This document shows positions 5,328-7,281 of a stretch of DNA of 7,281 bases, one piece after another. A program made the position numbers and the translations under genes. Numbering within the stretch: the first letter of the stretch is position 1; the number at the start of each line of letters is the position of its first letter. The stretch covers positions 1 through 7,281 of the forward strand of contig CANHLB010000086.1 of NCBI GenBank assembly GCA_947461335.1, given 5' to 3'. The notes under the pieces are model-generated. The model did no database searches, had not been told where the DNA came from, and was given only the letters and a program-made list of their open reading frames with translations. The stretch is from Burkholderiaceae bacterium. Lineage in GTDB: Bacteria > Pseudomonadota > Gammaproteobacteria > Burkholderiales > Burkholderiaceae.

Positions 5328-5906
5328 CTAAGGACTTGGGTAGATTATGTGGGAAAGATGTTCTCCGTTTTTATTCACCCTGACTAAAACCATGTCGCCC
5401 ACGCCAACCACCTTCCCAGTGTAAGCCTGAATATTGACATGGTGCGTAACCAGAATAAGTGGTGCCTTAGATGGCTTGGCCAACTCACTTTTAATGAACG
5501 CCTCCAATTCTTTGGTTTGCCGCTTTTCTAGACTCATATTGTCAAAAAATGAGCTAAGTGAAGGTTCTATTTTTATCGGGCCTTTATTAAGAAGGTTTGC
5601 TGTATCCAAACATCTGCACCACGGACTACTAAACACGTCTGCCTTTTGAATGCCTTGGCTACTTAACCAAGTCCCTATTGCCTTAGCTTGCTTTTTGCCG
5701 TAATCACCCAAATTACGCTGAGTAGAACACTGACTAATGACATACCCTGCAGGATCTCCGTAACCCGGAGCATCGGCATGTCTCATCAGCAATACATGCT
5801 GACCATCCTGCAAATCATTTGCCAAGGAAGCTATCGCTTGCTGTGCGATAAAAAGTCCGCTCAGTAAAAAAAGAAATGTAGCTATTATTCGATTAAAACG
5901 AGTCAT
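5328..5906 (-). CDS. Exported histidine phosphatase family protein
   Basis: Members of this superfamily remove phosphate through a phosphohistidine. The product has 192 residues, with a signal peptide in residues 1-26 (TRFNR, long hydrophobic core, AIA), so it acts in the periplasm or is membrane-anchored. The catalytic core is visible: LLMRHADAPG with R42 and nucleophile H43, the subfamily block QCSTQRNL (59-66), SSPWCRCLDTA (93-103) with phosphate-binding R98, and the second histidine H155 in VTHHVNIQ. C60, C97 and C99 are family-typical and could form a disulfide in the periplasm. The substrate cannot be read from sequence; this branch is not the glycolytic mutase. The ATG at 5906 has no strong Shine-Dalgarno, but the signal peptide begins there. 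It is the first gene of a two-gene operon with the exported TPR protein. Confidence 0.9.
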   Translation of the reverse strand: MTRFNRIIATFLFLLSGLFIAQQAIASLANDLQDGQHVLLMRHADAPGYGDPAGYVISQCSTQRNLGDYGKKQAKAIGTWLSSQGIQKADVFSSPWCRCLDTANLLNKGPIKIEPSLSSFFDNMSLEKRQTKELEAFIKSELAKPSKAPLILVTHHVNIQAYTGKVVGVGDMVLVRVNKNGEHLSHIIYPSP

Positions 5907-6199
5907 AAAATTTCGCTATTTTGGAGGTCGGCTACCAAATCCTAATCGATAATGAATAATCCTGCTAAGCCAACAGAGATCTATAATTTGCAATCAATAC
6001 GGCCGATATTACATTTCATAAAGCACCCTATTCCTTAACTTTTTTGCCTTATCAAGACTATTTTTATAAGCACTAAGCTCTGTGATCTAGATCAAAAAGG
6101 ATCTCTAAAACTATGTCCCGAGGGCTTGCTAATGGTAGGCTATCAGCCTAATATGAAGGAGTCAGGTTAAATTCAAATTCCATAAGAAAGGGCAACATC
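5907..6199. other. Divergent intergenic region between the phosphatase operon and the usp gene
   Basis: This 293-bp, AT-rich spacer holds the promoters of both divergent units. The only clear element is the FNR/Anr-like palindrome at 6082-6095. I found no promoter for the minus-strand operon that I would defend. A five-codon frame starting with the ATG at 6153 contains an AAGGAG but shows no sign of being a real leader peptide. Confidence 0.4.
6082..6095 (+). promoter_or_regulatory. FNR/Anr-like operator upstream of usp
   Basis: GTGATCTAGATCAA matches the FNR/Anr consensus TTGATN4ATCAA at nine of ten defined bases and contains the perfect 12-bp palindrome TGATCTAGATCA. It is centred about 112 bp before the usp ATG. 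With a possible -10 TAGGCT at 6136-6141, the centre would lie near -60, which fits class I activation. Universal stress genes are often induced under low oxygen by FNR/Anr in proteobacteria. The inner half-sites also resemble CRP sites, so a CRP-family relative is possible. Confidence 0.55.
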
Positions 6200-6625
6200 A
6201 TGAAAATACTGCTACCAATAGATGGCTCTAAGTCATCTCTTAATGCCGCAAAGTATGTGGCAAAAATGGCTAAAAATTCTCGTAGCCCAACTACTGTGAC
6301 TTTAGTAAGTGTCCATGATGATGCGGGGCTGGGACATGTCAAACAATTCGTTGCTAAAAGTGTTGTTGATGATTACTTGCGGGAAGTAAGTGAAAAAGAG
6401 CTAAAGGCTGCACAAAAAGTTCTTAATTCAGCACGTGTTAAACATAATATGGTTATCAAGCGCGGGCATATTGCTGATGAGATTATTGCTCTTGCCAATA
6501 AAGATAAAGTCGATTTAATTGTGATGGGCACAAAAGGGCGAAGTGGCTTTGTAGATATTTTGATGGGCTCTGTAGCGCAACGCATTAGTAGCTCAGCGAA
6601 ACAACCTGTGTTACTTATCAAATAA
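6200..6625 (+). CDS. Universal stress protein, UspA family, ATP-binding type
   Basis: UspA proteins are small cytoplasmic dimers that help cells survive starvation, oxygen limitation and other stresses; their biochemical role is not settled. The 141 residues form one Usp domain, the standard length. D8 in LLPIDGS sits at the nucleotide pocket. The ATP-binding signature G-x2-G-x9-G-S is complete: G110, G113, G123 and S124 in the stretch that starts MGTKGRSGF. The ending QPVLLIK is typical. This puts it in the ATP-binding (MJ0577-like) group rather than the UspA group that does not bind nucleotide. AAAGGG (6187-6192) lies 7 nt before the ATG and supports the start. An FNR/Anr-like site upstream suggests induction when oxygen is low. 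It is a single-gene unit closed by the terminator at 6711-6740. Confidence 0.95.
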   Translation: MKILLPIDGSKSSLNAAKYVAKMAKNSRSPTTVTLVSVHDDAGLGHVKQFVAKSVVDDYLREVSEKELKAAQKVLNSARVKHNMVIKRGHIADEIIALANKDKVDLIVMGTKGRSGFVDILMGSVAQRISSSAKQPVLLIK

Positions 6626-6710
6626 CTTGCTGTGCTGTTTTCAAGGTCATTACTTAAGATGAATTTCAGAACGATGTCGTTAAGCTAACAGAAGCCTGAT
6701 CTGACTGACC

Positions 6711-6740
6711 AAACAAAACCACCCGAAGGTGGTTTTGTTT
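6711..6740. terminator. Bidirectional terminator between usp and the paiB-like gene
   Basis: AAACAAAACCACC (6711-6723) and GGTGGTTTTGTTT (6728-6740) form a perfect 13-bp stem around CGAA (TTCG on the minus strand). U-rich ends occur on both strands, so it can stop usp from the left and the paiB-like gene from the right. Its 18-bp core is identical to the terminator at 1592-1609. Confidence 0.9.
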
Positions 6741-6768
6741 TTGTGACCTCGAGCTCTGTTGACTAAGG

Positions 6769-7281
6769 CTAGGATTGATGATCGGGCTTCAAACCACCTA
6801 GTGCCTCAATCTCTCTTGCCATCTCTAGGCTATTAGAATCCCCCACATTCTCCCTTAGATCATCAATAACACCTTGGCGATCTCTGGCAGGACGATTTTG
6901 ACTAATCTTCCACTTCGCTTCAATTTTTTCAACTAATAATTCGATCCCTACAATGTTTGCCAGCATAGTGTCGATGTAATCTTTCGGGGCGTCCGAAACA
7001 GCCCAAGGATCTTTTCTGCTGGACTCCATTTTCTCCGTTAGGAACTTCACAATTTGATGTTTATCTTTTTCATCCTGAATGGCAGATAGCGTGCCATTAA
7101 TGTGAACACTTAAATAGTTATAAGTAGGAACAACTTTATGGGTTTCTTGCTTTGTGGGGTATGAAGAAGGGCTAATATAAGCTTCATATCCCGAAAAGAC
7201 TAGCAATACTTTTTGCTTTTTCTCGCCAACTTTCCATATTGGATTTGCTTTAGCTGTATGTGCAATTAATTTACTACCGAC
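6769..7281 (-). CDS. PaiB-family FMN-binding negative regulator, partial, N-terminus outside window
   Basis: The open frame continues to the right edge, so the visible part is the C-terminal 170 residues and the true start lies outside. The first visible residues include IAHTAKANPIW, matching the family block GHVARANP. VFSGYEAYISPSSYPTK and VVPTYNYLSVH, matching the PaiB blocks aYvSPswYpsK and VPTWNY, follow. These belong to the FMN-binding split-barrel fold. The C-terminal half is helical and includes the IVGIELLVEKIEAKWKISQN segment, usual for the family. PaiB of Bacillus represses protease and sporulation genes; in proteobacteria the target is generally not known, and flavin binding without DNA binding is possible. 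A TTG at 7206 is in frame but lies inside the conserved domain, so it is not a start. It is terminated by the hairpin at 6711-6740. Confidence 0.88.
   Translation of the reverse strand, partial: VGSKLIAHTAKANPIWKVGEKKQKVLLVFSGYEAYISPSSYPTKQETHKVVPTYNYLSVHINGTLSAIQDEKDKHQIVKFLTEKMESSRKDPWAVSDAPKDYIDTMLANIVGIELLVEKIEAKWKISQNRPARDRQGVIDDLRENVGDSNSLEMAREIEALGGLKPDHQS

Noticed and set aside
5434..5649. Plus-strand open frame inside the phosphatase gene
   Set aside because: It is antisense to the conserved phosphatase core, with no ribosome site.
6000..6080. TTGATA and TAATAT words on the minus strand as the phosphatase operon promoter
   Set aside because: Spacing between hexamers does not fit 16-18 bp, so no pair could be defended.
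6153..6170. Five-codon frame as a leader peptide before usp
   Set aside because: Too short, no attenuator hairpin follows, and the codons show no regulatory bias.
6148..6621. Two minus-strand open frames (6148-6342 and 6373-6621) antisense to usp
   Set aside because: Both mirror the complete, well-conserved universal stress gene and show no independent coding evidence.
1..7281. Possible CRISPR, insertion sequence, attachment site or defence system
   Set aside because: No regularly spaced repeats, transposase, integrase, tRNA or toxin/nuclease gene is visible; gene order and base use look like ordinary chromosome.

Overview
This window looks like chromosomal DNA of a low-to-moderate GC betaproteobacterium of the order Burkholderiales. 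The protein set (type II haloacid dehalogenase, Dps, stand-alone BLUF protein, periplasmic alpha carbonic anhydrase, PaiB-type flavoprotein) and the AT-leaning intergenic DNA would fit a freshwater Polynucleobacter-like organism. That placement is inference from protein style and base composition, not from a marker gene. I see no rRNA, tRNA, insertion sequence, phage gene or CRISPR array.

Layout from left to right. A haloacid dehalogenase (minus, 3' end cut off by the window) is divergent from dps (plus). dps converges on a BLUF blue-light sensor (minus). Upstream of the BLUF gene lie two more minus-strand genes, each in its own transcription unit: a small exported glycine-rich protein of unknown function, followed by a textbook minus-strand terminator, and an exported alpha carbonic anhydrase, followed by a perfect 11-bp palindromic hairpin. 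A plus-strand gene then encodes a fusion of about seven TPR repeats to a TylF-type O-methyltransferase. It converges on a two-gene minus-strand operon encoding an exported histidine phosphatase and an exported TPR protein. The last two genes are a plus-strand universal stress protein with an FNR/Anr-like operator upstream, and the C-terminal part of a PaiB-family FMN-binding protein (minus, 5' end cut off). They share a bidirectional terminator.

The genes do not form one pathway. A loose theme is stress and environmental response: iron/oxidative protection (Dps), blue light (BLUF), low oxygen (UspA under a likely FNR site), CO2/bicarbonate balance in the periplasm (carbonic anhydrase), and a flavin-binding PaiB protein. 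Four of the ten products carry clear signal peptides. I found no multi-gene system that is clearly new. The points most worth a second look are a probable leaderless start on the TPR-methyltransferase gene, active-site-neighbour substitutions in Dps, BLUF and the carbonic anhydrase, the FNR-like site, the unassigned exported protein and the phosphatase/TPR pair. Two start codons were moved inward from the longest open frame, for the carbonic anhydrase and the small TPR protein, because the Shine-Dalgarno and signal peptide positions require it.
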